A DNA stretch of 64,000 bases from CAIWHR01 sp963830485 (GCA_963830485.1 CAWHNE010000035.1:248001-312000); one strand, 5' to 3'. Shown: positions 45,771-55,025, numbered from the stretch's first letter. Notes: generated by a model not told the origin, from the letters alone. Numbers and translations: made by a program.

Positions 45771-47076
45771 ATGACGCCACCGCTGTCGTCGTCCGCCAAG
45801 GCCGTCGTCGCGACGTCCGCGAAGCACGAAGTCGCGGCCGCCGACGGCGGCGCCGCGGCGATGCCCGTCACCCGCGCGACCTTCGACGAAGTGATGGTGC
45901 CGTGCTTCGCGCCGGCGCCATTCGTTCCCGTCCGTGGCGAGGGTTCGCGCGTGTGGGACCAGAGCGGGCGCATGTACATCGACTTCGCCGGCGGTGTCGC
46001 GGTCACCGCGCTCGGGCATTGCCATCCCGCCATGGTGAAGGCGATCGACGAGCAGGCGAAGAAGCTCTGGCACGTCTCGAACTGGTTGACCAACGAACCC
46101 GCGCTGCGGCTCGCGAAGCGTCTGACCGATGCGACGTTCGCCGAACGCGTGTTCTTCTGCAACTCCGGCGCCGAGGCGAACGAGGCGGCGCTGAAGCTCG
46201 CGCGCCGCTATGCGCACGACCGCGCCGGGCCGGACAAATACCGCGTGATTTCGACGCTCAACGCTTTTCACGGGCGCACGCTGTTCACGGTCACTGCCGG
46301 CGGCCAGGCGAAATATGCGAGCGGGTTCGGGCCCAATCCAACCGGATTCACACACGTTCCGTACAACGACGTCGCGGCGCTCGAGGCCGCGTTCCGCGAC
46401 GAGGGCGGCGACGACATCTGCGCGGTGATCCTGGAGCCGATGCAGGGCGAAGGCGGCATGACGCCCGGCACGCCCGAGTTCCTGCAGGCAGCGCGGCGTC
46501 TCTGCACCGAGCATCGCGCGCTCCTGATCCTGGACGAGATCCAGAGCGGGATGGGGCGCACCGGCACGCTCTTCTCGTACATGCAGAAGGGCATCGTGCC
46601 GGACATCCTCACGAGTGCGAAGGGCCTTGGCGGCGGCTTCCCGATCGGCGCGATGCTGACGACCGACCGAGATCGCGAGCGCGTTCACGGTCGGCGTCCA
46701 CGGCACGACCTACGGCGGCAACCCGCTCGCCTGCGCGGTCGCGCTCGCCGTCTTCGAAGTGATCAACACGACGGAAGTTCTCGACGGCGTGAGGGCGCGG
46801 CACGCGCTGTTCATGGAGGGCTTGAAGGCGATCAACGCGCGCCGGCACGTGTTCGCCGACTTGCGCGGTGAGGGCGTCTGGCTCGGCGCCGAGCTCGACG
46901 CGCCGTGGCGAGGCAAGGCGATGGACGTCGTCAAGGCCGCCGGCGAAGCCGGACTCCTCGCGCTGGTCGCTGGACCCGACGTCGTCCGCCTCGCGCCGTC
47001 GCTCGTGATCAGCCTCGACGAGATCCTCGAGGGGCTCGCGCGGCTCGAGGTCGCGCTCAACCGCGCGCTGCCTTGA
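45771..47076 (+). CDS. astC: Acetylornithine/succinylornithine aminotransferase (one frame break)
   Basis: This class III PLP aminotransferase has NSGAEANEAALKLARRY, NAFHGRTLFTVTAGGQ, LILDEIQSGMGRTG (Asp binding the pyridine) and the Schiff-base lysine in ILTSAKGLGGGFPIGAM. A +1 break near 46665-46675 must be corrected to join TTD to EIASAFTVGVHGTTYGGNPLA. The corrected length is 434 residues, about 30 more than E. coli AstC because of the N-terminus. Since astA and astB follow, the succinylornithine role is more likely than arginine synthesis, but ArgD activity cannot be excluded. A GTG at 45762 is an alternative start. Confidence 0.88.
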
Positions 47077-47107
47077 TCTGGAAGTCCGCGACATGGCGAA
47101 TTTCATG

Positions 47108-47183
47108 CCGTCATTCCCGCGAACGCGGGAATCCAGTGTCGTTCGCTGCAAAGACACTGGGTCCCCGCCGGTGCGGGGACGAC
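47108..47183. repeat. REP-like hairpin pair, copy 7
   Basis: TCATTCCCGCGAACGCGGGA and CACTGGGTCCCCGCC with GCGGGGACGACG, 11 bp apart. The pair fills the gap between astC and astA. Confidence 0.8.
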
Positions 47184-47208
47184 GCATGATGACTCGCTGA
47201 GCCGATCG

Positions 47209-48252
47209 GTGTTCCTCGTTCGCCCGATCGCGCGGGACGACCTGCCGGCGGTGCTCGCGCTGTCCGAGCGCACCGGCCATGGTCTGACGACGCTGCCCGC
47301 GAATCAGGAGCGGCTCGCCTCGCGCATCGACCGGTCGCTCGCGTCCTTCGCACGCACGGCGTCGCGGGCCGACGAATGCTACGTCTTCGTGCTCGTCGAA
47401 TCGGCGAGCGGCCGCGTCGTCGGGATCTGCGCGATCGAGGCCGCGGTCGGACTGGCCGAGCCCTGGTACAACTACCGCGTCGGCACGATCGTCCACGCGT
47501 CGCGTGCGCTGTCGGTCTACACGGTCGCGCCCACGCTCTTCCTCGCCAACGACCACACGGGCCATACCGAGCTCTGCTCGCTGTTCCTCGACCAGGCGTT
47601 CCGCCATGCGAAGAACGGGCCGCTACTCGCGAAGAGCCGGCTCTTGTTCATCGCCGAGTTCGCGGACCGCTTCGCGCCGAAGGTGATCGCCGAGCTTCGC
47701 GGCAAGCTCGACGCCGACGGCCGGAGCCCGTTCTGGGAAGGTCTCGGCCGGCATTTCTTTGCGATGGAGTACACGACGGCCGACTACCTGACGGGGATCG
47801 GCCAGAAGTCGTTCGTCGCCGAGCTGATGCCGCGTCACCCCGTCTACGTGAATCTGCTGCCGGAGGCGGCGCGCACCGTCATCGGCGAAGTTCACGCGGA
47901 CACGCGCGCCGCGCGCGCGATGCTCGAGCAGGAAGGCTTCCGTTACGAGGGCTACGTCGACATCTTCGACGGCGGCCCGACCGTCGAATGCTTTCGCGAC
48001 GACATCCACGCGGTGCGTGCGAGCCGTGTGCTGCCCGTGCAGATCGGCGAAGGCGATCCGGTGCCGGACAGCCTGCCGACCGACATCGCGTGGCTCGTCG
48101 CGAACCGGCGCTTCGAGTCCTTCCGTGCCGTGCTCGCGAAGGCGCCCGCGCGCGTCGACCGGATGCCGCTCCTGCCTTTCACTGCGACGCAGCTCGGCGT
48201 CGGCGACGGCGACCTCGTGCGCGCGGTCCCGCTCGCTCCCCGCAACCGATGA
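47209..48252 (+). CDS. astA: Arginine N-succinyltransferase
   Basis: This 347-residue enzyme transfers succinyl from succinyl-CoA to arginine, the first step of the AST pathway. Typical stretches are FLVRPIARDDLPAVLALSE, GLTTLPANQERL, YRVGTIVHAS, HTGHTELCSLFLD and GRHFFAMEYTTADYLTG. The start is GTG 47209; no ATG gives the conserved N-terminus. The stop overlaps the astB start as ATGA. Confidence 0.95.
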   Translation: MFLVRPIARDDLPAVLALSERTGHGLTTLPANQERLASRIDRSLASFARTASRADECYVFVLVESASGRVVGICAIEAAVGLAEPWYNYRVGTIVHASRALSVYTVAPTLFLANDHTGHTELCSLFLDQAFRHAKNGPLLAKSRLLFIAEFADRFAPKVIAELRGKLDADGRSPFWEGLGRHFFAMEYTTADYLTGIGQKSFVAELMPRHPVYVNLLPEAARTVIGEVHADTRAARAMLEQEGFRYEGYVDIFDGGPTVECFRDDIHAVRASRVLPVQIGEGDPVPDSLPTDIAWLVANRRFESFRAVLAKAPARVDRMPLLPFTATQLGVGDGDLVRAVPLAPRNR

Positions 48253-49646
48253 GTGCGGTCTCGCCTCGGAGCCAGACCGGGGTCAGACCCGGGTCAGACC
48301 CCGGTCTGGCACCGGAAATCAACTTCGACGGCATCCCGGGGCCAACGCACAACTACGCGGGCCTCGCGCACGGCAATCTCGCGGCCGAACGGCACGCGCA
48401 GCAGGTCGCGAATCCGCGCGAGGCGGCGCTGCAGGGGTTGGCCAAGATACGAGCGCTCGCCACGCGCGGCTTCCCGCAGGCAGTGCTGCCGCCGCACGAG
48501 CGGCCGTTCCTTCCGGCGCTGCGCGCGCAGGGGTTTGCCGGCAGCGACGCCGAGGTGCTCGCGCGTGCCGCGCGCGAGGCGCCACGGATGCTCGCCGCGT
48601 GCTCGTCGGCGGCGGCGATGTGGATGGCGAACGCGGCGACGGTGAGCCCATCGGCGGACACGGCGGACGGCCGAGTCCACTTCACGCCGGCGAACCTTGT
48701 CTCACATTTCCATCGCGCAATCGAGGCGGCGACGACCACACGCGTGCTGCGCGCCATCTTCGCCGACGCGAGGAAGTTCATGGTCCATGACCCGCTGCCC
48801 GCGGCGCCGCAGCTCGGCGATGAGGGCGCGGCCAACCACACCCGCTTCGCCGGCAGCGACGGCACGCCCGGCGTCGAGCTCTTCGTCTACGGCCGCGCAG
48901 CATACGACGCAGCGGTCGGCGGGCCGCGCCAGTATCCGGCGCGGCAAACGCGCGAGGCGTGCGAGGCGATCGCGCGCCGCCACGGCCTCGATCTCGCGCG
49001 GACGGTTTTCGCGCAGCAGCATCCGGACGCCATCGATTCCGGCGTGTTTCACAACGACGTGATCGCCGTCGGCCACGATGCCGTGCTGTTCTGCCACGAG
49101 CAGGCATGGGTCGAGCAGCCGGCCGTGCTCCTGCGCCTCGCCGCCGCGGTCGGTCGCGCGTTTGATTCGATCGTCGTTCGCGCGAGCGAATTGAGCATCG
49201 ACGACGCCGTCGCCACCTATCTCTTCAACAGCCAGCTCCTGACCCGGCCCGACGGTCGCCTCCTGCTCGTCGCGCCCGCCGAGGTGCGTGAGCGCGCGAA
49301 CGTCGCGGCGTACGTCGACCGGCTACTCGCGCGCGATGGCACCATTGCGGAGATGATCACGTTCGACCTGCGGCAAAGCATGAGGAACGGCGGTGGTCCG
49401 GCATGCCTGCGGCTGCGCGTCGCGCTGACCGCGGACGAGCGCGCGGCGGTTGGCGCGCGCGTATTCCTCGAAGACGCGCTCGCTTCCGAGCTCGAAGCGT
49501 GGATCCGCCGCCACTACCGCGATCGCCTCGCGCCGGCAGACCTCGGTGACCCAGCGCTGCTCGACGAATCGCGGCGGGCGCTGGACGAGCTCACGCGGAT
49601 CCTGCGGCTATCCTCCGTTTATCCGTTCCAGCTCGCCGGCGCCTGA
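48249..49646 (+). CDS. astB: N-succinylarginine dihydrolase
   Basis: This 465-residue enzyme hydrolyses succinylarginine to succinylornithine, two ammonia and CO2. It belongs to the guanidine-modifying superfamily: NFDGIPGPTHNYAGLAHGN at the N-terminus, the catalytic His in FHNDVIAVGHDAVLFCHE, and the nucleophilic cysteine in NGGGPACLRLRV near the C-terminus. The start overlaps astA by four bases. Residues about 8-20 are extra relative to the usual N-terminus and are encoded by a palindromic repeat (see 48272-48309). astD and astE do not follow. Confidence 0.94.
   Translation: MSAVSPRSQTGVRPGSDPGLAPEINFDGIPGPTHNYAGLAHGNLAAERHAQQVANPREAALQGLAKIRALATRGFPQAVLPPHERPFLPALRAQGFAGSDAEVLARAAREAPRMLAACSSAAAMWMANAATVSPSADTADGRVHFTPANLVSHFHRAIEAATTTRVLRAIFADARKFMVHDPLPAAPQLGDEGAANHTRFAGSDGTPGVELFVYGRAAYDAAVGGPRQYPARQTREACEAIARRHGLDLARTVFAQQHPDAIDSGVFHNDVIAVGHDAVLFCHEQAWVEQPAVLLRLAAAVGRAFDSIVVRASELSIDDAVATYLFNSQLLTRPDGRLLLVAPAEVRERANVAAYVDRLLARDGTIAEMITFDLRQSMRNGGGPACLRLRVALTADERAAVGARVFLEDALASELEAWIRRHYRDRLAPADLGDPALLDESRRALDELTRILRLSSVYPFQLAGA
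48272..48309. repeat. Palindromic repeat inside the 5' end of astB
   Basis: CCAGACCGGGGTC and GACCCCGGTCTGG are perfect 13-bp arms around AGACCCGGGTCA, itself nearly palindromic. It is read in frame as part of astB. The GGTCAGACC core recalls the repeats at 32791 and 51423. Confidence 0.75.
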
Positions 49647-49675
49647 CGGACGACCTGGATCGGGAGAGACCGCGA

Positions 49676-50551
49676 TTGCAGCTCACTGACATACCGCGCG
49701 CCGCGGTCGCGGCGGCGCTGATCGCGCTCTGCACCGCGTGCGCCACCGTCCCTTCGGTGCAGCAGGCGTTCGCCGTAGGCCGCGAAGGCGGTCCCGCCGT
49801 CGGCCCGCTGCCCTGCAGGGGAGAGGCCACGGCCATGCACGCGGGAACGGCTGCCGATCCACTACCGGGCCCCACACTGCGCGTGCTGAGCTGGAATGTC
49901 CACAAGAACGACGACCCGGGATGGGACGCCGATCTTGCGCGCTTCGCGGCCGACAGCGATCTGCTGCTGATCCAGGAAGCGGCGCTGAGCGCCGGGCTGC
50001 AGCGGGTGCTCGCCGCCGCCGGCTACGACGGCCTGCTCGCGAGCTCATTCAAGCTGAACGGTCACGAGACCGGCGTGCTGACCGCTGCGCGCGTGCGCCC
50101 GACGAGCGCCTGCGTGCAGCGCTTCTTCGAGCCGCTGCTACAGCTCCCGAAATCAACGGTGATCACGCGCTATGGCCTTCGCGGCACCGCAGAAACGCTC
50201 GCGGTCGCGAACGTGCATTCGATCAACTTCACGCTGGGTCTCGACGACTACCGCGCGCAGCTTGAGGCAATCGCCCGGGAATTCGCAGGCCATCGCGGAC
50301 CCGTTATCGTGGCTGGCGACTTCAACACCTGGAGTGCGATGCGCGTCGAATTGGTCAATGACGTGATGCACCGCATGAATCTCGTGCCCGTGCTTCCACC
50401 AAGCGACAGGCGCAGTCGGTTTCTCGGCCAACAGGTCGACTACATCTTCGTGCGCGGACTCGACGTCGTATACGCGGAGGCGCCGGAGGTCGGATCGTCG
50501 GACCACAACCCGGTGCTCGCGACGATGCGTATTCGGGGCGCGTCACAATGA
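49676..50551 (+). CDS. Endonuclease/exonuclease/phosphatase-family lipoprotein
   Basis: This 291-residue protein has a hydrophobic leader ending in the lipobox ALCTAC. The EEP fold follows: LSWNVHKNDD, LLIQEAAL (metal-binding Glu), VANVHSINF, AGDFNTWS, QQVDYIFVRG and SSDHNPVLATM with the catalytic Asp-His. The family includes nucleases and phosphodiesterases, so the substrate cannot be told. TTG 49676 is used as the start because GGGAGAGA lies 8 bp upstream and the lipobox is then correctly placed. It follows astB by 29 bp. Confidence 0.82.
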   Translation: MQLTDIPRAAVAAALIALCTACATVPSVQQAFAVGREGGPAVGPLPCRGEATAMHAGTAADPLPGPTLRVLSWNVHKNDDPGWDADLARFAADSDLLLIQEAALSAGLQRVLAAAGYDGLLASSFKLNGHETGVLTAARVRPTSACVQRFFEPLLQLPKSTVITRYGLRGTAETLAVANVHSINFTLGLDDYRAQLEAIAREFAGHRGPVIVAGDFNTWSAMRVELVNDVMHRMNLVPVLPPSDRRSRFLGQQVDYIFVRGLDVVYAEAPEVGSSDHNPVLATMRIRGASQ

Positions 50552-50741
50552 GGCGAATGCGGGCGTCCGCGAGCGCGGCGCCGAGGCGTGATGCCCGGGC
50601 CAGGCCAAGGGACTAGAGAGGCCACCCGATCGGAAGAATTGATAGCATGTCGACGCCCGTGCGAGTAGGCGGCTCACTTCAACGGGTCCCTCGAATGCCA
50701 AATGTGCAATTTCGTCGAAAGCGGACCTTCGATCCGCCGCG

Positions 50742-51419
50742 TCATTCGACGATCATCCCTCCGCACGCCGCGGAGACGCGTGCGTATTCCTCAGGCGAAT
50801 CGATCTCGCGCTGGCGCGCCTTGATCTGTCCCGCGATGCGGTCGAGCAGCGGTCCGATCTCAGCACTGATCGCGGCGTCGGTCGCGCGCTTCGCCTCGGC
50901 GCGGCTCTTGTAGTAGAGCACGCGGTTGCCGTACGCCGCCTTGAGCGTCGCGCGCACGTCGGTGGCGATGTGCACCAACTCCTCGCGGTAGACGGCCACG
51001 TGCTTCTGCTCGTGCTCGAGCGCCGCGGCGTCGCGGCACGCGTCGCCGGCGATCTCGCGCCCGATGTAGACAGTCATCGGTGTCGCCGATAGCTCGACGC
51101 GCACCGACGGTCGCACGCAGACGCGTCCCGTGCTCTGATCCTCGATGCCGGAGGTCTCCAGCGACACCTTGTCGCCGAGCTTGGCGGTGGTCAGCCCCAC
51201 CGCGCGCTGCGTCGACGTCGTGTCGCCGCCCATCGCCGTCAGCTCGCGCCAGGACCGCGTCCGGTCCGTCGTGTAAACGACCGGCGCAGTCACGACGTCG
51301 ATTTTCGTGGCAGGCAGCGACGCTTCGCACCGCGCCTCGAAGCCGGCGACGCCCGCGCGCGCGGCTACCGACTGCACGGAGTCGCAGCCGGCCCCGAGCA
51401 CAGCGAACGCGAGCAACAA
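50742..51419 (-). CDS. Putative lipoprotein with HExxH motif (DUF922-like)
   Basis: About 225 residues from a TTG at 51419. The leader LLAFAVLGAGC ends in a lipobox cysteine. Near residue 135 the sequence ALEHEQKHVAVYREEL has a HExxH zinc-protease signature, as in the DUF922 family to which I tentatively assign it. A conserved ACGG lies at the C-terminus. The leader is short and lacks the usual basic start, and an inverted repeat begins four bases upstream, so the original 5' end may have been replaced. Catalytic activity is not established. Confidence 0.55.
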   Translation of the reverse strand: MLLAFAVLGAGCDSVQSVAARAGVAGFEARCEASLPATKIDVVTAPVVYTTDRTRSWRELTAMGGDTTSTQRAVGLTTAKLGDKVSLETSGIEDQSTGRVCVRPSVRVELSATPMTVYIGREIAGDACRDAAALEHEQKHVAVYREELVHIATDVRATLKAAYGNRVLYYKSRAEAKRATDAAISAEIGPLLDRIAGQIKARQREIDSPEEYARVSAACGGMIVE

Positions 51420-51422
51420 ACC

Positions 51423-51495
51423 GGGGACCGACCACGATTTCCCGCCCCAGCAATGCGCCTGCGCAATGTCGCTCTTGGAAATCGTGGTCTGTCCC
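51423..51495. repeat. GGGGACAGACC inverted repeat, copy 2
   Basis: GGGGACCGACCACGATTTCC and GGAAATCGTGGTCTGTCCCC are near-perfect arms around a 34-bp loop. It lies between the DUF922-like start and the stop of the MFS gene at 51496. Confidence 0.78.
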
Positions 51496-52770
51496 CTAAT
51501 CGCTCGCCACGACGGGCAGCTTCTGGTGCCGGCGCACCGGGGACCAGAACACGGCCGCGGCCGTGAGCACGAGGCCCAGCACGCCGACCGTGAGCAGCGT
51601 CGCGCGAAGACCGATCCACGTCGCCAGCGCGCCGCCCGCGAGCGACCCCAGCGGGGCCGCGGCCACGGTGAGAAACCGCATCGTCGCCGTCATCCGGCCG
51701 AGCAGGCGGTCGGGCGTGATCGCCTGCCGCAGCGACAGGTAGTTGATCGCGTAGAGTACCGCGCCGAAGTCGAACACGAGCATCGCAAGGCCGAGCGCGA
51801 CCGTCGCGAACGCCGGCGATCCGGAAACGAGCCCGAACGCCTGCCAGCCCAGCGCGGTCAGGAAGAGGCCGTGCACGATGACCGTCCCGACGCCGAATCG
51901 TGCGCTCAACCGCTCCGCCAGCGCGGCGGCGAGCACGCAGCCCACGCCGCCGAACGCGAACGTCAGACCGATCGCACCCGGCGAGAGCCCGAGGTCGCGC
52001 GTCGCGAACAGGATCAGCACCGCGACCTGCATGTGGTGCAGGATCTGCCACAGGCCGGCGACCCACGCGAGCGCGAGCAGCGTCGCGTTGTTCCAGACAA
52101 GCTTGAGCCCCTCGTGAATCTCGGCCGCCACCGACGCATTCGGCCCCGGGTGCGGCACGTCCTGCGGCGCACGGATACGCCGCAGCATCAGCGCAGACGC
52201 GAAGAAAGTGCACGCGTCGAGCACGATCGCGAACGGCGCCGTCATCAGTTGGATCAGCCCCCCGGCGAGTCCCGGTCCGATCAGCGCGGAGGACGTCTCG
52301 CCGAGCGTGACCTTCGCGTTGGCCTCGACCAGCCGGCGGCGGCCCGCGATCTGCGCGAGCAGCACCTGGTAGGCGGCGCCCCCGACCACGTTCTGGACAC
52401 CGCAGAGAAAGCCGACCGCGAACAGGATGTCGATCGACAGCACGTCGAACCATGCGGCCAGCGGAATCACGAGCAGCGCGATGCCACGCCCGATGTCGGC
52501 GGCGATGATGATCGGCAGCTTGCGCACGCGGTCGATCAGCACGCCGGCGTGCAGCGAGACGAGCGCGAACGGCAACGTCTCGAGCGCCACCAGCACGCCC
52601 ATCTGCCACGGCGTCGCGTGCAGCATGACCGCCGCGGTGAGCGGCAGCGCGAGATTCGTGATCTGCGACCCGAACGCCGTCACCGTGAGCGACGCCCACA
52701 GCTTCATGAAATCGGGGCTGCGCCAGAGGCCGCCGAGCGAGCGCTTCACCGTTTGTTGAAGCCAGGACAT
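51496..52770 (-). CDS. MFS exporter, enterobactin-exporter (MFS_3) type
   Basis: A 424-residue membrane protein with about 12 helices. The N-terminal LWRSPDFMKLWASLTVTAFGS and DRVRKLPIIIAADIGRGIALL segments (parts: DFMKLWASLTVTAFGSQIT, DRVRKLPII) resemble EntS-like and macrolide-efflux MFS_3 proteins. The loop signature HAGVLIDRVRKLP is present. The substrate is unknown; no siderophore genes are nearby. ATG 52770 was preferred to an upstream in-frame ATG because homology to the family starts there. Confidence 0.82.
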   Translation of the reverse strand: MSWLQQTVKRSLGGLWRSPDFMKLWASLTVTAFGSQITNLALPLTAAVMLHATPWQMGVLVALETLPFALVSLHAGVLIDRVRKLPIIIAADIGRGIALLVIPLAAWFDVLSIDILFAVGFLCGVQNVVGGAAYQVLLAQIAGRRRLVEANAKVTLGETSSALIGPGLAGGLIQLMTAPFAIVLDACTFFASALMLRRIRAPQDVPHPGPNASVAAEIHEGLKLVWNNATLLALAWVAGLWQILHHMQVAVLILFATRDLGLSPGAIGLTFAFGGVGCVLAAALAERLSARFGVGTVIVHGLFLTALGWQAFGLVSGSPAFATVALGLAMLVFDFGAVLYAINYLSLRQAITPDRLLGRMTATMRFLTVAAAPLGSLAGGALATWIGLRATLLTVGVLGLVLTAAAVFWSPVRRHQKLPVVASD

Positions 52771-53191
52771 CCGATCACCCGTTCCGTGCCCGGCAACGCC
52801 GGGGCGCGCCCCGCGAAGGCGGCGCATTGCAATGGCAGGCGGGTTCTCTTGCTTCTGCCGGTTCCCGCCTGTTGCCTGGCGGGAGGTCCAGCCAGGCGGT
52901 TACTGCGAAATGCCGCGGCCGCAGGGCCGCAGGACCCACACGCTGCCGATGCGCACGTCCATCGCGGCCGCGAACGCGGTCGGCGACGGAAGGAAGGTGT
53001 GCGAATCGATCATTGGGTTCTCGCGGGGCCGGTCTTGCTATGTTACGACCGCGATTCTACGCCGACCCCCGACCCGCGTGCAATCAGCGGCACCGCAATT
53101 CGGCCCCCGGGAACAACCGGCTGTCGCGCGGCCGCAACATGGAAATACGGCGCGCGGCGATCGGTTTTCGCCCGCGAGCGCCCGGCTCCAT
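52771..53191. other. Mostly non-coding gap with small inverted repeats
   Basis: This 421-bp stretch lies between an MFS gene and a binding-protein gene. It holds two dyads (GCAGGCGGG / CCCGCCTGTTGC near 52836-52877, and GCCTGGC / GCCAGGC near 52875-52898). A 37-codon minus-strand frame (53013-52900, beginning MIDSHTFLPSPTAFAAAMD) has no recognisable relative and only a weak ribosome site. I do not call it as a gene. Confidence 0.5.
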
Positions 53192-55015
53192 CTATTTCCG
53201 CCGCGCGACGTCGATGTCGTAATACTTCCACGCGTGCTCGTAGTAGACGTGCTTCTTGTACCCGAGCACCCACGGCCGAACGAGCGTGTTCTCGAAGCGG
53301 TACACGCCCAGATCCCACGGGTTGTACGCGGCGAGGATGCCGGCCATCTTGCGATAGAGCGCATCGCGCTCCGGGCCGTCGGGAGTGCGCTTCGACCGCC
53401 GGTACAGCTCGTCGTACTCGGCGTTCACGAACCGTGCATAGTTCGACTGCCCGATGTTTGGGCTATAGAGGAGCTGCATGAACGCGTCGCCCTCGCCGTA
53501 GGTCGTGATCCACCCGACGGGCCACATCTGGAGCTTCGCGGCGCGTCCCATCTTGAGCAGGTCGGGCCATTTCTGCTTCACGAAATCGATGCGGATGCCG
53601 ATCCCCTTCAGGCTCTTCGTCCAGAGCTCGTCGAGCTCGCGGTTGCGGCCCGAAGTCTGGCTGCCCATCGACAGCACGAACGGCTTCCCGTCGGGCAGCT
53701 CGCGCCAGCCGTCGCCATCCTTGTCGACGTAGCCGAATCGGTCCAGCAGCGCCTTCGCCGTCGCCGGATCGTACTTGACGTTCACGTCGAAGCCGGGACT
53801 GTGCCCGCGCACCGGCGGTGGAATCGGCTGCGTCGCGCGCACCGCCTGTCCCTGGTACCAGACATTGACCAGGTCGGGTGTGTTGAACGCCATCACGATC
53901 GCCCGGCGCAGCGCGATCTTGTCCGGCGTGTAGCCACCGACGATGGGATCGTCCATGTTGAAGTAGCAATAGGCGAGCGACGGCTGCATCACGCGCGCGA
54001 GCCGCACGCCCTCGGCCGCGTAGCGAGGCCGGAGCGTCGTCGTCGCCGGATCGAGGACGTTGGTCACGAGGTCCGGCGGCACGTTCATGTAGTCGAGCTC
54101 GCGAGTGTCGTACGCGAGCAGCTGCGGGTTCGACTCCTCGATGATCGAGATCTCGACGCGTCCTGCCTGCGGCAGGCGCTTGCCCTTCATCGCGGCCATC
54201 AGTTCACGGTCGGCGGGCTCCCCGTTCTGCGGGAAGAACTCCTCGCGGAAGTTCGGATTCGCCTCGAGCGTGATCTTCTGGCCGCGGCGCCACTGTGCGA
54301 GGCGATAGGGTCCGGTGCCGACCGGATTGGCCATTGCCCACCCCGACGCGTCGCCGTACGCCTCGATCACCTCGCGCGCGACCGCGGCCATCGGCTGCTG
54401 GGTCATGTACCCGAGCATCACGTAGTCGGGTTCCTTGAGCACGAGGCGCAGCGTGTAGCGATCGATCGCCTTCAGCCCGTCCATCGGGGCGTCGTAGTCG
54501 AGCCGTCCCGCCTCCTTCGCCTTCGCGAGCGCCGCCTCGGCGCCGGCAACCTTGCCGTCGAGATACCAGAGAAAGGGCGCGCGGATGCGCGGGTCGAGAA
54601 GCCGCTTCCAGGAATAGACGAAATCGTCGGCGACCAGCTCGCGCGGCTTCCCCTTGAACACGGGATCGTCGGCAAAGTAGATGCCCGGCTTGATCCGGAG
54701 GGTCCACGTGCGGCCATCGGCGGAGATCTCGGGCATCGCCGCGGCGACGCTCGGCACGAACTTATAGGGGCGCTGTAGGTAGTCGAACACGTAGAGCGTG
54801 TCGAAGATCGCGCGCTCGACATGCGACGAATAGTAGTCCTGCGTCGCCTGCGGGTCGAAGCCTGTCTCGGCGATCGGGAACATCACGCGGATTGTCTTCG
54901 CCGGATCGGCCCAACGCGGCGCATCCGCGCCAGCCGCCATGCCGGAGGCCAGCAGGGAAGCGAGCAACGCCACCGCGGTGACGGTGCGGATCGCATTCGG
55001 CGGCGATGCTCGCAT
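53192..55015 (-). CDS. ABC transporter substrate-binding protein, family 5 (paralogue B)
   Basis: This 607-residue periplasmic protein has a signal peptide ending SGMAAGADA. SBP family 5 features include FDPQATQDYYSSHVERAIFD, ISADGRTWTLRIKPGIYFADD, ANPVGTGPYRLAQWRRGQKI (parts: NPVGTGPYRL) and the C-terminal NPWDLGVYRFENTLVRPWV. The family binds oligopeptides, dipeptides or nickel. AGGAG precedes ATG 55015. No permease or ATPase is adjacent. It has the same length as paralogue A (55282-57105) and is clearly homologous to it. Confidence 0.9.
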   Translation of the reverse strand: MRASPPNAIRTVTAVALLASLLASGMAAGADAPRWADPAKTIRVMFPIAETGFDPQATQDYYSSHVERAIFDTLYVFDYLQRPYKFVPSVAAAMPEISADGRTWTLRIKPGIYFADDPVFKGKPRELVADDFVYSWKRLLDPRIRAPFLWYLDGKVAGAEAALAKAKEAGRLDYDAPMDGLKAIDRYTLRLVLKEPDYVMLGYMTQQPMAAVAREVIEAYGDASGWAMANPVGTGPYRLAQWRRGQKITLEANPNFREEFFPQNGEPADRELMAAMKGKRLPQAGRVEISIIEESNPQLLAYDTRELDYMNVPPDLVTNVLDPATTTLRPRYAAEGVRLARVMQPSLAYCYFNMDDPIVGGYTPDKIALRRAIVMAFNTPDLVNVWYQGQAVRATQPIPPPVRGHSPGFDVNVKYDPATAKALLDRFGYVDKDGDGWRELPDGKPFVLSMGSQTSGRNRELDELWTKSLKGIGIRIDFVKQKWPDLLKMGRAAKLQMWPVGWITTYGEGDAFMQLLYSPNIGQSNYARFVNAEYDELYRRSKRTPDGPERDALYRKMAGILAAYNPWDLGVYRFENTLVRPWVLGYKKHVYYEHAWKYYDIDVARRK

Positions 55016-55025
55016 CGGAGCGCTC

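Noticed and set aside
52900..53013. 37-codon minus-strand frame before the binding-protein gene
   Set aside because: No recognisable relative, weak ribosome site, and small size; could be chance in a GC-rich gap.
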